Notes: a model not told the origin generated them from the sequence alone. Positions 31,786-43,714 are shown, counted from the first letter of the stretch. The stretch is 64,000 nucleotides of DNA from Emydura subglobosa (GCA_007922225.1 ML679973.1:5494597-5558596), one strand, 5' to 3'. Translations and numbers: made by a program.

Positions 31786-31840
31786 TACTTCCTGTTTGCA
31801 GTTGACACTTTCTCTTCTTATTCCAGCACTTTCACATTGT

Positions 31841-32122
31841 GGGTATGTCTACCCTGTAGCTGGAGGTGTAATTTCCAGATTGAGCTAGCATGCTAAAAAA
31901 AGAGAAGAGTATCCACAGTGGTGTGAGTGGCAGGACAGGCTAGCCACCCTGAATATGATCCTGTCTGAAAACCTAGGTACGTACTCAGGGCATCTAGCCC
32001 TCCTGCCACTTGTGCCGCTGTGGCTATACTGTTATATTTAGTGCACTTACCCATTCTAGTTCTGATTGAGCATGTCTAACCACGCTGGAAATTACACCTC
32101 CAGCTCCAGGGTAGACATACCC
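31841..32122. mobile_element. Foldback MITE with 38-bp inverted ends
   Basis: The arms 31841-31878 and 32085-32122 are inverted copies with a single mismatch in 38, beginning GGGTATGTCTACCCTG. Symmetry continues inwards (gtggcaggacaggctagcc against ggcatctagccctcctgcc), so the whole 282-bp element can fold back. A target duplication was not seen. The same family, more diverged, is at 16.49-16.73 kb. Confidence 0.82.
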
Positions 32123-32770
32123 TCAGTCCTGACTGTAAGCAGGAAGCAAAGTGGGTCCAAAAAAAAAAAGGAAAAACAAGGGGAGTAAAAGAAGCTTAGC
32201 CAGATTTCTCCAGCGCTGTAAAACGGTTTCAGACACGGGGTCAGTTTGAGATGTGGACAAAGCTTTGGATTGTATTTCATCTGAACAATCCACCCTGTCT
32301 CTAAAATTTAACCAGGGTCTCCCCCATTGCTGACAAATCTGAAAATGTGCCATTCGTTTCAATTAGAGATGGACCTGAGTTGCAAAATTTGGAATTGGAT
32401 CTGGCCATCCCCAAAGCCTAGAAGTGTTCAGATCTGAAGTTTTAGTTTGACTTCAATAGACATTCCAGCATCACCTTCTGATCAGGGGCATGTAGCATAT
32501 GTCATCATCAAGGAAAGAGATTAAACCAAAGACAAAAAACCACATGTGGGTGTGGCTAAGGCCCCAAACTCTTGGTGGCCCATTTAAGCTTCATTAGATC
32601 CACACCTTGGCCTGATTATAAAATACTGTTAAAATCCAACCTGGGACCAGTTTAAGGGACAACTGAGTTGCAGCCAATTGTCTGGGCATAGTTGTATTTT
32701 TAGTGAATCGCCTTAATCCTTGACCTCTCTAATGAGATTGCCAATAAGAGCGGTAGAGAGTCAAGGTACT
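32123..32770. other. Unassigned DNA
   Basis: At 32363-32400 the phrase gagatggacctgagttgcaa repeats one seen near 20050. An A-rich stretch at 32159-32180 separates this from the MITE. No gene was recognised. Confidence 0.4.
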
Positions 32771-32774
32771 GGCC

Positions 32775-32925
32775 TAAAGAGGTCAGGCCTGAAGAAGGAC
32801 TCTGTGTAAGCTCGCAAGCTTCTTTCTCTCACCAACGGAAGTTGGGTCAATAAAAGATATTGCCTCACCCACCTCATCTATCTAATATTGTGGGACCAAC
32901 ATGGCTACAACATCACTACATACAA
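32775..32925 (+). repeat. Reptile interspersed repeat end
   Basis: 'cctgaagaaggactctgtgt', 'aagctcgcaagcttctttct', 'tcaataaaagatattgcctc' and 'gggaccaacatggctacaac' form the sense version of the repeat inverted at 27.65 kb. A 96-residue frame begins within it (32901) but has no domain. Confidence 0.65.
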
Positions 32926-33199
32926 TAAGGGCACTAGTTAGCAACCAGTGCAGTGATGTGGAAAGTGGACTGAGTAGCCCACCAAATCATTTCACAGTTC
33001 CCCTTTTCCTGCTTATGCTGGGTTTTCATTTTGCTCAGGGATCAGCATCTCTGCCTCTTGGATTCTGGAGAAGGGGCTTTACATTTTGTTTTTCTTTCCT
33101 GCCTAGAGAAAAAGCCTGTGTGAAGAAACCAGAGATGGCAGTGTGTGAGAACGGCTGCAGGAAAAGCCACAGTCACAGGAAATTACCTTAATAGAGTGA
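32926..33199. other. Unassigned DNA
   Basis: Contains most of the 96-residue frame, which is hydrophobic in the middle but has no recognised family and no exon structure around it. Confidence 0.35.
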
Positions 33200-33690
33200 A
33201 AATTAAGAAACGACCAACAACACAGCCTGTCTCCAGGATACGAGAGGTATTTTCACGCCTTGCCAATTATTCTGTTTGCATCAATTTTGGGTTATTTTGA
33301 AACGTTTTGTGTTTTTTTTAGGAGCTGAGGAACTAAAGACAAAAACAGGCACAGGATAAAAGCTTAGAAAATATTTAATTTTTGTTTTAATAGGAGAATA
33401 ATTAATCTCATCCTCCTGCGAGCAGGAAAGGAAGCAGCCAGCATTTATTCAGTCTTTTTCATATTGCTTTATGCCTGTAGAAAAGTTGGGAATGCTAATT
33501 GAATTATTTTGGTGTTGAAAGAAAAGTGAGTGAAATGAATTTGAGAGGAAGTGTAAATTCCTCCCTTGTATGGTGTGCATTCATCACTAGGGCGTCCCCC
33601 TGGCATCAGGGGATGATGTTGCAGGGATCTTCATCTTCTTCTGCTGGTCACATCCCTTTGTGCACAACTCAGCCTTCTGACTGAGAAGCA
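33200..33690. other. AT-rich unique block, candidate conserved non-coding element
   Basis: 'ccttgccaattattctgttt', 'aaaatatttaatttttgttt' and 'gagaataattaatctcatcc' occur without repeat text up to about 33540; the rest is ordinary. Assigned from texture only. Confidence 0.28.
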
Positions 33691-33694
33691 TCTA

Positions 33695-34085
33695 GATCCA
33701 ATCCCTTTTGGGCAATAAAAGCTCAAACTAATGCCCAAAAGTCTTTCAAGTCACTCCGCCTTTCTTCTGGGCTCTGTCTTCACACTCCTTCTTAGCTATT
33801 CCAGAATCTTCTATCCGGCTACAGCCTTGAGCACTGGTCCTTCAGATGGCATCTCGCCGAGGTGTCCGTTCTCCTACAGACTCTAGCTCAGGTCCCTTCA
33901 CAGACTGAATGCTCCTTCCTTTATGAGGTCCAGGTGTCCTATTAGATTATCACCTGATGCCTCTTTGTCCCACCCCTGCAGCTGAGAAGTAGCCAGTTAA
34001 TTATGGCCCAGGTGCAACAGATGTAACTAAGTGTCTCCGAAACCTTTCTTCCCTGTGATGGGTTTCACCCCATCACACTCCCATT
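33695..34085 (-). mobile_element. Possible LTR fragment
   Basis: 'tcctttatgaggtccaggtg' (an antisense TATA-like word), 'gccagttaattatggcccag', and an end 'ctgtgatgggtttcacccca' 'tcaca' resemble LTRs of reptile Gypsy elements in antisense. The palindromic end tgtgatgggtttcaccccatcaca is notable. Second LTR, coding region and target duplication are absent, so this is tentative. Confidence 0.35.
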
Positions 34086-34780
34086 GTTTGCTCAGTGGCA
34101 AATGAATTTATGCTGCACATCCTAAATTTTAGGAGGTAATGGAGCAGGGCCATTAATGCAGAGAAGCTGCAGCCATGAAGTCCACTTTCCACAGAACAGG
34201 TTGAGCACAGACAATGCAGGCTTCCTCGCCACTGCACCTAACCTTGACCTCGAGGGACCTCCACTAGGAATGAGCAGGGGAGTTGAGCATCCATGTTTTG
34301 TTTAGCACTTGGTCTCTATTCTGAGACTGCCTGTGAGGAAGCGAATTAGTACCAATTGCAGGGCGTTTTGCAATGTATTCTTGAGGAACTGGTCTGAGAC
34401 CTGCCAAATAGCTAACCGATAACGAGCAACATCCTGCCACTACTTACTGTCTATGGACACTAGGTTCTAACTTGAACCTGTGCCTAGAGGTGCCAGGCAT
34501 AAACAATCCCCTTGCCCATCAAGTCACGATGGGCCCACTGAAATAAATAGAAAGGGTCTCACGGACTTCAGTGGTTGTTGATTCAGGCCCCTAGTGAAAA
34601 TTTCCTAGACAACAACTAAAATTCTTGAACTGGGGATCTAGACAAAAGGCAGCAGAAACCTAAATGCATCAGTGGGTCCTTAACCATTCACCCCATCCTC
34701 TTGATCTCAAAATCCTGCTCTTAGTGCTTCTAGCTGCATCTCCACCGCCAGAGTTAGTGGTGAGCTGCTACTGTTGCTGT
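34086..34780. other. Unassigned intergenic DNA
   Basis: No gene or repeat was recognised. A short reptile-repeat-like phrase (gggcccactgaaataaatag .. cttcagtggttgttgattca) lies at 34530-34590. Confidence 0.4.
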
Positions 34781-35074
34781 GGTATGTCTTCACTGACAGT
34801 GGCGAATTCGCTGCCATCATATCGGTTTATCCGGATCGATTAAGTGGAAGTGAAGACCTGCTCAATTGATCCAGAAGTCGATTTAGTAAAACCACCTCCA
34901 CAAAAAGCGTGGCACTTCATCGACAGGTACGCATTTCCCATCTGCACAGTGCAGTGGAGACGGCGCACAGAAGAGACTTTAGGAAGTCAACGTAAGTTAT
35001 GCAAGCTACTCTATGTAGCTTGTGTAACTCCCATCAACTGCCGCTGAATTTGCTGGTGAGTATAGACCAGGCCT
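34781..35074. mobile_element. Harbinger-like MITE, diverged
   Basis: Left end 'tggtatgtcttcactgacag', right end 'gagtatagaccaggcc'. 'cagaagtcgatttagtaaaa' and 'atccggatcgattaagtgga' are the 'gtcgat/gatcgat' words of the family at 11.6 and 20.3 kb. An internal 'agtgaagacctgctc' looks like another terminal repeat and may show rearrangement. No clear target duplication. Confidence 0.6.
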
Positions 35075-37340
35075 GACTGTGTAGCTCCTCAACCTATGGG
35101 TTTGACAGACAGTTGCATTTGTGAATGCATTCATTCACCCTGCTCCAGTAATACAGGGGAGAGTAACCTCATGCAAAAGGGGAAGGGCAATTTCAGAAAT
35201 ATGGCCGGGGGAGTAACCTCACCCACACAGGAAAGGGTATCTTGAAAATCAAAGGGAAAGGGTAACCTCAGAGATGCCTTGGAGAGACAGGCAGGAGTGC
35301 GCCTTCTGGTGTTAGTCAGAACTTCTACTTCCCTACCACTAACGAGTTCTTGTCATCAGGGCTGACCAATTCTCCTCCTGCCCAACGCAGAGGTGGGGTA
35401 TCTTCTGGTGTTACAACCAAGAGGTCAGACTGGATTCTTCACTGCCCTGTATAACAGCCTAGTGTTTAGGACCATGATTCCCTTGAGCAGAGAGTCCCTG
35501 TAATTCAAGACCCATTTCATACTTAGAGCACTACTCTTTCAGCTAAATTTGAGCTGTCAGTGGTGAAGGTTACAGGTTCAGTACCCACTGATGAATGTAT
35601 GTAAGTTTGTTACAGTTGCTGCTTATGCAAAAATGTTCCAAGTCCAGAGTGGCAAGGTTTTACGCCCACTTTGCGAAATGCAAATGGCTACAGTGTATGG
35701 CCATGGGGAATCAGGCCCCTCACCTTTTGGTGTTATGTTGCCCCAGTGGATGTTATGTTAGAAAATTCCAGGGCCTCTTTTATGGGAGCAATTTAATTGA
35801 CCTATATCCCCCATTGCACACTAGAGACCATGCTGATTCTAACCCTGCTCTCCAGTGGAGTAATTTTGGGGTCCTCAACCCCCATCCCTATCTCAGCTCC
35901 CATCCCATTTTTTCCTGGAAGTGGACATCATTTTCCAGCCACTATAGGAATAGAACTTGGCTCTCTTAATTGATCTGCTTGCCACAGCAACCCGCTGCAC
36001 CCTGCCTGCACCAGAATACAATCTTATTTTCATGCATTATAGGGCTACACATTCATTTATCCCAGGCATGAATATAATCACGTTTAAACGACTCTCGGTT
36101 TCCCAGATCTGGGAGGTTTCAAAGAAACCCATACTGATTACTGCCCACTCAAGTTTTCCTACAGCTTTGCCCTCCACATCTACCCAGGATTCCAGTGCAG
36201 CATCACCATCTGGGCTTTATTTAGCACTGCACTTGGTACAGAACTCGAGATGGAAAGAAAGGTGGCTTTACAACACCTTTCCAGCTCCACAATTCTGGGG
36301 CCAGCCACAATAGGTCCAGGCCCTGACGTAAACTAGAGCAGTTTCAGGGCTGCTCTAACTAACACCTGATTGCCATCTGTTCTAGGAGGGCAGTCATGGT
36401 TGATGACATCTATTGTTCCATGCTTTCTTGGCTGTGGCCATGCCCCCTTGCTTGAGCCTGGTGTGCGCATTCTGTAAAACCTGGGATGCTTCTCTGAGTT
36501 GTTCCATAGGTTTGACCAGGAATTTTTATGGGATCTCCCAGGGTATCACATCAACTGTAGGGTATAAGGCTAGTGCAAGCCTGCTGAAATCATGATGTGA
36601 ACCAGGCAAACTGAATGACGTGCACTCACCACCAAGAGCAGGGTGTGTGTGTTTGTGCATGTGTCTGCTGCCACTGGGCACAGATCCATCATCCCATGCA
36701 ATGATGGGGAAATGGCAGCCCAGTTGTCAAATGTAGTCAAAGAAGAAACCCTCTTCAGGAAAATTTGCCACACCCAATAGCAGCCAGTGACCTCTCTGCA
36801 TCATTTGATTACTCTTCCCTGGCATGGGTAGATACATCACTGGTGCATCACTCAGCACATCCTGTTATTCACTCCCTCATCCTGGGAGATTTACTTACTT
36901 GTGTCATTCCCTTGTTTGAAGCTGGAGTAGAGAATATCACAGTCATACCCAGCTAGAGGAGGAGGGGGTGGTGGCCTATCTGAGCCCTTTGGTTTGATTT
37001 CATATTTATGAAACTGCTTGAATGTCAGCTTCAGTGAAAAATGACACCCTCCTCAGCTTCTCATATTAATGCCTGTGGCTGCCATCAGTTTCTTTAGAAA
37101 GGTAGATTGTGGTTTTTCCTCTCACTCTCCCCAAAGGCATCAGGGAAAGATGAATCAGACTGATAGATGAGACTGCAACTGCTGAGAAACTGATCTGCTG
37201 ATTGGGGGGAGGCAAAGAGGGGGGGAGAGAGCAAGAGAGAGAGAGATGGGGAAACAGCCTATACTGATCATGACTAGATCATATTTGTAATATACAAGCA
37301 GAATAAAGTCCAGTCCAGTAATATATATACTTAGTGCTTT
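35075..37340. other. Unassigned intergenic DNA
   Basis: 35160-35270 repeats the phrase 'taacctca' three times. At 35555-35590 a 'caggttcagtacccac' box and upstream tRNA-like text may be an old SINE head. Two plus-strand frames (35595-35969, 124 residues, and 35957-36313, 118 residues) abut, but neither shows a domain and no codon periodicity or splicing was evident. A purine-rich tract with GA repeats lies at 37203-37252. Confidence 0.4.
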
Positions 37341-37344
37341 AATA

Positions 37345-39150
37345 GGACCAATTTAAAAAAGCTGAAAACAATTGTTAGTCAGATCAAGTGGGAGGAAGAA
37401 TTAAATCATAAAAATGTGAATGATTGTGGGGAATCATTTAAGAATGCCTTACTAGATGTCCCAAAAGTCACAACTGAGGAAGAAATTTGTACTGGTTAAA
37501 GAAACGACTTGGTTTAGAGGGGAAGTGAAAATAAAAAATAGTATATAACAAATGGAAGAAAGGAGAAGTTGATAGCAATGAATATAAATCAGAAGTTAGG
37601 AATTGTAGAAAATTGATAAGGGAAGCAAAGGGACACAAGGGGAACTCTATGGCCACCAGATATCAGGACAATAATTAGGAATCATTGAAATATATTAGGA
37701 ACAAAAAGAATCCGGACCATGATGTTGATCCATTACTAGATGGATATAATAGAATTATCAATAATAATACAGGAAAGGCAGAAGTGTTCAAAATATTTCT
37801 GTTCTGTATTTGGGGAAAAATAGATGATCTAGTATTATCATATGGTGATGATAACACTCTTTCTTTTCCACTAGTATCCCAGGTGAATGTTAAAGAGAGG
37901 TTACTAAAGTTAGACATTTTTAAAATCAGCAGGTCCAGATAACTGTCAAGAGTTTTAAAAGAACTGGATGAGAAGCTTCCTGGACTATTAATGTTGATTT
38001 TCAATAAGTCTTGTAGCACTAGAGAAGTTCCAAAAGACTGGAAGAAAGCTACTTTTGTGCCTCTTCTAAAAAAAGAGTAAACAAGATGACCTGAATAATT
38101 ACAGGTCTGTCAGTGTCAGTCTGACATCAATCACAAGTGAGATAATGGAGTGATTGATACGGGACTCATAAAGAATTAAAGGAGGGTAATGTAATTAGTG
38201 CAAATCAAGAGGGGTTTATGGCATGTAGGTACTGTCAAACTAACTTGATATCATCACTGATACAGGTTGCAGATGACACAAAGATTCAGGGAGTGGTAAT
38301 AATGAAGAGGTCATGTCATTGATTCAGAGAGATCTGGATCCCTTGGTAAACAGGGCGCAAGCAAACAATGTGTTTTAATAGGGCTAAATGTAAATGTATG
38401 CATCTAAGAACAAAGAATGCAGGTCATAATTACAGGACAGGAGACTCTATCCTGGGAAGCAGGGCCTCTGAAAAAGATTTGGGGGTCATGGGAGCTCATG
38501 TTCAGCTGATTATCCACCAATATGATGCTGTGGCTAAAAGGGGTAATGCGATCCTAGGATGTTTAAACAAGGGACTCTTGAGTCGGAGTAGAGAGATTAT
38601 TTTATTTGGCACTGGTGCGACAACTGCTAGAATACTGTGTCCAGCTCTGGTACCCACAACTGAAGAAGGATGTTGATAGATTGGAGAGGGTTCAGAGAAG
38701 AGCCATAAGAATGATTAACGGATTAGAAAACCTGCCTTCTAGTGATAGACTCAAAGAACTCAATCTACTTAGCCCCACATACAGAAGGTTAAGAGGTGAC
38801 TTGATTAGTCTATAAGTATCTGCAGGGGGAACAAATATTTAATAATGCACTCTTCAGTCTAGTAGAGAAAGATATAACAGGATCCAAGGGCTGGAAGTTG
38901 AAGCTAAAAAACTTCAGACTGGAAACAAGGCATACGTTTTTAACCAGGAGCATAATTAACCACTGGAACAATTTACAAAGGGTTGTGGTGGATTCTCCAT
39001 CACTGACAATTTTAAAATCAAGATTGGATGTTTTTTCCTAAAAGCTAGGCTGTAGCAATTATTTTGGAAAATTCTGTAGGCTGTGTTATACAGAAGATCA
39101 GACTAGATGATCACAATGGTCCCTTCTGGCCTTCGAATCCATGATGAGAA
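37345..39150 (+). pseudogene. CR1 LINE ORF2 and 3' end with internal deletion
   Basis: CR1 elements encode an endonuclease-reverse transcriptase that copies their RNA into the genome. Seen here: the linker after the endonuclease (frame at 37685-37942, with MKYIRNKKNPDHDVDPLLDG), the start of the reverse transcriptase ('tgtcaaactaacttgatatc', Q-T-N-L-I-S), then directly the ADDTK box (38260-38285), the C-terminal frame at 38368 (MCFNRAKCKCMHLRTKNAGH) and at 38606 (a [15 protein letters not shown] region). The 3' UTR ends with 'agactagatgatcacaatgg' and 'tcccttctggccttcgaatc'. The reverse-transcriptase blocks between Q-T-N-L and ADDTK (finger and palm, roughly 130 residues by family knowledge) are missing. 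Frames contain several stops. Not functional. Confidence 0.8.
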
Positions 39151-40823
39151 AGAGAGAGATGGGGGAATAGATTATAGTGATGAAAGAAAAAGAGTGCGAC
39201 AGAGCGATGGGGAATGGCCTATTCTGACAGGAGAGAAAATGTGAGAACATCTTTATTCACTGTAAATTCATATATAAAACATACTAAAAAGTGTTATAAA
39301 CTAGTGAATGTTATGCATGTCACTATACACAATAGGAATAAATACAGATAAATCCCCCCTATGCAAACATTACATTTGAATCACGAAGGCATCACTATCA
39401 CCAAGTTCACCCAAAACTTTACTAAACATACCTGCTCAACCCAACAGCAGCCAGAGTATGAATCAGTTTATAAAAGAGAGAGTCAATCTGCAGCTGGGCC
39501 ATGATCAGCACACAAAACAGCCACAGCACAGCACGCCTTTCCATCACCGTCACTCTGTACCTGTGGGATTTCAAAATTGCCAGTAAAAAATTGGTCAGGC
39601 AGGAAACGGACCATTCATGACTACTATATCTCACTCCCAGAATAAAAAGGGGCCTGGAGTGAACCCAGTCTTAAGCTGCTGAAAAGCTGCCACCAAAAAA
39701 AAAGCCAGAGAAAGGAATCAAATAGCATCAGTGAAGGGAAAAGTAAAAAATTGTATCTGAGGCTGACTAGAAGAGACTCTGCACAGATACCGTGGGGATG
39801 ACACGCCCCACAACGTAAGCGATCAGTATGCTGCCATGCAAGACCTGTCACTGTAAGTCACCCAAGCACTTATAGGATCCTGCACAAGGTTCCTTGCCCT
39901 AGATCAGGGCTATAGCGTTACCAGGGGACAAATGCATCCTGCAGGAGGTGTCAGGGAGTTCAGAGAGAGTGGCATGATTTCGCACATTCCTTTTCCTGCC
40001 AGGATCCGCAGAGTCAGCACTGACGGAGCAAGACCTCCTCAGGTGACCTGGCTTCCTAGTCAAGAACTACTCCCTACTTTCTGCGGTGGCAAGCACTGTA
40101 TAATCTGTCCCATCTATGTGGTGGTTCAGATCATGTTTAAAGCCTGCTCAGGGTTATTTAAAACCGCAAAAACCTGATGCTGTCTGGTCGTTTTAACACT
40201 GTTTTCAATACACCACTATCCCCCATTCTGTGTCAAAGGCCATGTGCTTTCCCTGTTTGAGGTTTTAAATCCAAAGTGGGGGGCAATGTCGTTTATACCT
40301 ATTTATTTATCTCTGTGTTATCTGAGCCTTTTATAAACATTGGAGAAAATGCTTCCCTGGAGGGAAAACACCATTTCAAAGGGTCCCCTAACCGCACGCT
40401 CAAGCAGCTCAGACTTGTGGGAGTTCACATTTTTTTTTTTTTGACGGTGAGTGCCAGCGGGCAGAGGGGCAGCGGGGGAAGAGGCACAGCAAGGGCTGGG
40501 CCTTAGGAAGAGGCCGGGGGAAGGGAGTGAGGTGGAGCGAGAGTGGGGCTATAGTCCAGGTGCTGGCAGTTCCCCCACTTCTTAGGAGCTTCCGATGGCG
40601 GCACTCCGAAGGTGTTGGGCTGGCGCACCTCCAAAGGCAGTTGCACCGCATCCTGCCACTCATGCTGTGGCTCATGGGTGCTGTGCACCCCCCTATTTTT
40701 TTTCTGGGGGTGCTTGATTCCCAGAGCACCCCCCGGTGTCGGTGCCTCTTCCAAGAGCGTTTGGGTTTTTTTTTTAAATTTCAGATTTTCTCACTGCCTC
40801 TCCTCACTAGAGCCTTTCACGGA
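39151..40823. other. Unassigned DNA, partly repeat-like
   Basis: 39420-39640 has a minus-strand frame of 70 residues with a hydrophobic MERRAVLWLFCVLIMAQL stretch; a transposon-derived origin is conceivable but no family was recognised. From 40430 to 40760 a GC-rich segment with 'gtgctgtgcacccccctatt' and 'ctgggggtgcttgattccca' resembles a hAT-derived repeat. T11 at 40432-40442. Confidence 0.35.
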
Positions 40824-40931
40824 CCGGTGTAGCTACACACCTCAACGTGGACGCAACTACCTTTTCAGCGAGGTGTGTAGTGACACATACCCCACATGCC
40901 GCTGCTGGTAATGCGCAGTGTAGACGTACCC
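40824..40931. mobile_element. Right end of a Harbinger-like MITE
   Basis: 'ggtgtagctacacacctcaa' begins the recognisable part and 'gcagtgtagacgtaccc' is a typical terminal repeat; TAA follows at 40932-40934. The left end is missing or too diverged. Confidence 0.5.
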
Positions 40932-40999
40932 TAAAATGCTCCCGGATTAGAACGGTGGAATGTCTCACACACTGTGCACTGGCATAAATGACTGCTCAA

Positions 41000-41279
41000 G
41001 GTGCAGGGCAATGGAGAACCACACCCCTTTATACTAATGTAGATCCCTTTAAACTCCTTTAAACCCCATTACACACATTTAGGGAACCGGAGGTTGGACT
41101 CCAGAGGTGTGAACAGCAGTATGCACCAACGTGCCTGGGTGAAGCGGACTAAGTTAATGCAAACGAGGTACCTATTCATGCTAGCGCCAGGCACACGGGA
41201 GAGAGACAACACAGCACTGCGGTGTGTGCTGCAACGCACACCCCTGTAGTCCAACCTATGGGGCTGTGTAGACAAGCCC
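41000..41279. mobile_element. Right part of another MITE
   Basis: Ends with 'ggggctgtgtagacaagccc', the GTGTAGACAAGCCC terminal repeat of turtle short transposons, and carries 'gtgtgctgcaacgcacaccc' as an internal palindrome. The left border is set from the 'accacacccctttatac' text and is only approximate. Confidence 0.5.
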
Positions 41280-42745
41280 TACTACTCCCGTGGACCTACT
41301 CCCAGTCTTCCTCCTGCTGAGGAAAGCCTCCCTGCCCCGCTGACGAAACTGAGAGGAAGACCAGTTTCAAACCCTTACCCCAGCTCTACGCCGGCTGGAA
41401 TTGTCCCCTGCTCAGGGGCTGTCTTCCACGACCAGCGTGATGTCAACTGCCCCCTTCGCGTAGCCGGGAATGGGGCCTGTTGACTGGACAACAGGAAGTA
41501 AGGGGGAGGCTCAGTGCCACTTTGTGCATGTGGAATGGCATTGAAATAGTATTCCTACCAACGAGTCCAAGCTATGAAGTCCATAGCTGGGTCCAGGTTT
41601 CAAACCCCACTCCAGAGCTGAAGGGAGTTTGGAGCCATGGGATTCATCCTGTCCCATCTTACGGTGCGGCTGTCTACATGACACTCTCACCCTTCCCGAG
41701 AACGCAGACTGCGAGGGCTACGGGGGGTCGGGAGGAGGGGGTGGGGGATCACATGACATTTGTAAAACCCTAAAGCGAAGGGGGGTTTTTTTGTTTTTTT
41801 TTATTGGCACAGTCTCCAATGGGGCTACATAAATGGCATGTTCCATTCTGTTTGGAGGGAGAGGAGGCGTTGGAGTGGAATTCGGTTGATAATTAGAATG
41901 TTCCACGCTGATTGATGGGGGGTTGAAGCAAACATGCAGCAAATATTTCCCTCGTCCCCACCGCCACGTGGCCACTCTTGCTGGCCGTCCAGATATATGT
42001 GCCGAGTTGAACCTGGGATCAGTGAGGGAGCCAGTGCGGGATTGTGCTGCCTCCAGATGGAGCTTTTACTCTAGGTTGAGGCAGTACAGCTCAGCGAAGG
42101 GCACAGGAAAGTACAATGTGAAATTATCTCGCTGCTTGAGCACACATGAGCCTTAAACAAACCTGAGCCTAACGCTGAATCCCTGTACCTCCAATGCTAA
42201 TTAAATATCTGACAGCAAGTCTTTTATTAACCCTACCTAGTCAGGACAGGGCCAGGGGTTTTTGAATTGGGCCCTGGAGCTGTTCAGGCCTCCACTCTGG
42301 ACTCTCTGCTTACAGGACTTAATTAAAGTGAATTGCTAAGAAGGCAAAAAAACCAAAACTCTCTTCCCCTTTCCACACCCACTGGTCTCTTAATGGTTGA
42401 CAACATTGTAAATATTGCTCTGTTCTTTCGGGAGGCCCAGAGGGACATTAGAAGCTCTGCAGATGGATTTCTTCCCCCACCCCATTTTTTTGCACATGGC
42501 TGAGCTTTCTATAAAAATGCGCTACAAGGCTTTGCTGCTCTGACGACAAGATGACATTGGCACTAAAATGCCAAGGGGCTGAGAGTTGCGAAGAGGGAGA
42601 GAGCAGCACTTTCTGGGTGAAATGATTCTGCAGCTGCAGAAGGCCCCCTATGCTGCTGAAATGCCCTGGTCCCTGTGTGCAAAGGGGGTCAGACGCAGAG
42701 ATGGCCCACAGCCCCCTTTGTTTCAGCAGCGGCTTTCGCCACGAG
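41280..42745. other. Unassigned intergenic DNA
   Basis: GC-rich and gene-free to 41760, with G/T homopolymer runs at 41780-41810. From 42170 to 42560 the DNA is AT-richer and without recognised repeats, perhaps unique sequence. The 121-residue minus-strand frame at 42448-42813 overlaps a palindrome and shows no domain. Confidence 0.4.
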
Positions 42746-42775
42746 GCTAGGCCTACACCAGAAGAATAGGTCATT

Positions 42776-42807
42776 TTTAAAAACATGTTAGCTAGCATGT
42801 TTTTAAA
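42776..42807. repeat. 32-bp near-perfect palindrome
   Basis: TTTAAAAACATG (42776-42787) and CATGTTTTTAAA (42796-42807) are exact inverses around TTAGCTAG, whose inner six bases are also self-complementary; only one pair of the 16 mismatches. 'aggcctacaccagaagaata' to the left suggests it is the centre of an old GTCTACAC-type element. Confidence 0.9.
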
Positions 42808-43706
42808 CATCACTTAGCACCAAGCAAAGACTGGGTTTAAAAGGGTCACCTCTAGGCTCCATGACGAATGAATGTATTTTCATAGGTGTCCACTCAAGTG
42901 TTTGACAATTTGTTAGTTAAAACATGGGCTACCACATTTTCAAACACATCCTCTTTGCCTAGTTTGGACAGGTCCCGTGAGAACATAGGGATGGGATTGC
43001 AGTCAGACTGGCAAAGTGGCAGAGGAGAAGCCACTGGGTTTGTGACCTGTATAAAATACCCACTAGCACAACAGGACACCATCACTGACCATGGGCTGTA
43101 GGACTATGAAGTATAAAGCCTCTTGGGCCTCTGATGTACTGCCACAGGGTTCAGGGGAGAATTCCATCTCCCCACCCCTGCCTGGGTCCCTTGCACAAAG
43201 CAGTGGGATGGCAGAGAGTCAGGGGTTCTAACTCAGGGACAATTATTTCCATACACAACAGTGAGTGCAAACTATTACTATTTAATTTTGAATGGTTAAT
43301 ATTCATCAACTGTTTATGCAAGTACTTTGACCTGTAATGATGACAAACACACTGCCTAATAAAGATGGAAGAGGAGATCCTCTTTGTGAATGTGAAATCA
43401 GAAGAGTAAAGAAAATTACATTTAAAAGACTTCATTATGCCATTAAATATGAGAAAAGCCTTTTTCTACTCCATTTTAATTTTGGCATATTTCTTTTTTA
43501 AATATCCCTGACACTTTTATGAGATGGGGGATATAAAGAAGCATCAACTACACTAGCATGAAGAATTCTGACTTACTGTATCCATCACCCAAATAGAAAT
43601 TTCCATTTCATTTATCATTAAGAAAAACCAACAGTATTTCTGCCCATTAGTATAATTTTTATTTTCCATATATCTATATAGAGAGAGGGATTTGTATTAG
43701 ATCATT
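42808..43706. other. Unassigned DNA
   Basis: No gene was recognised. 43430-43680 is AT-rich and looks unique (attaagaaaaaccaacagta), with 'tatatctatatagagagagg' at 43667. Confidence 0.4.
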
Positions 43707-43714
43707 ATATAGAA

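Noticed and set aside
35510..35600. tRNA gene or polymerase III promoter
   Set aside because: GGTTCAGTACC resembles a B box, but arms do not pair and the surrounding text looks like a decayed SINE.
39422..39634. 70-residue minus-strand frame as a Harbinger-encoded protein
   Set aside because: Only a hydrophobic stretch is suggestive; no DDE or Myb-like motif is visible.
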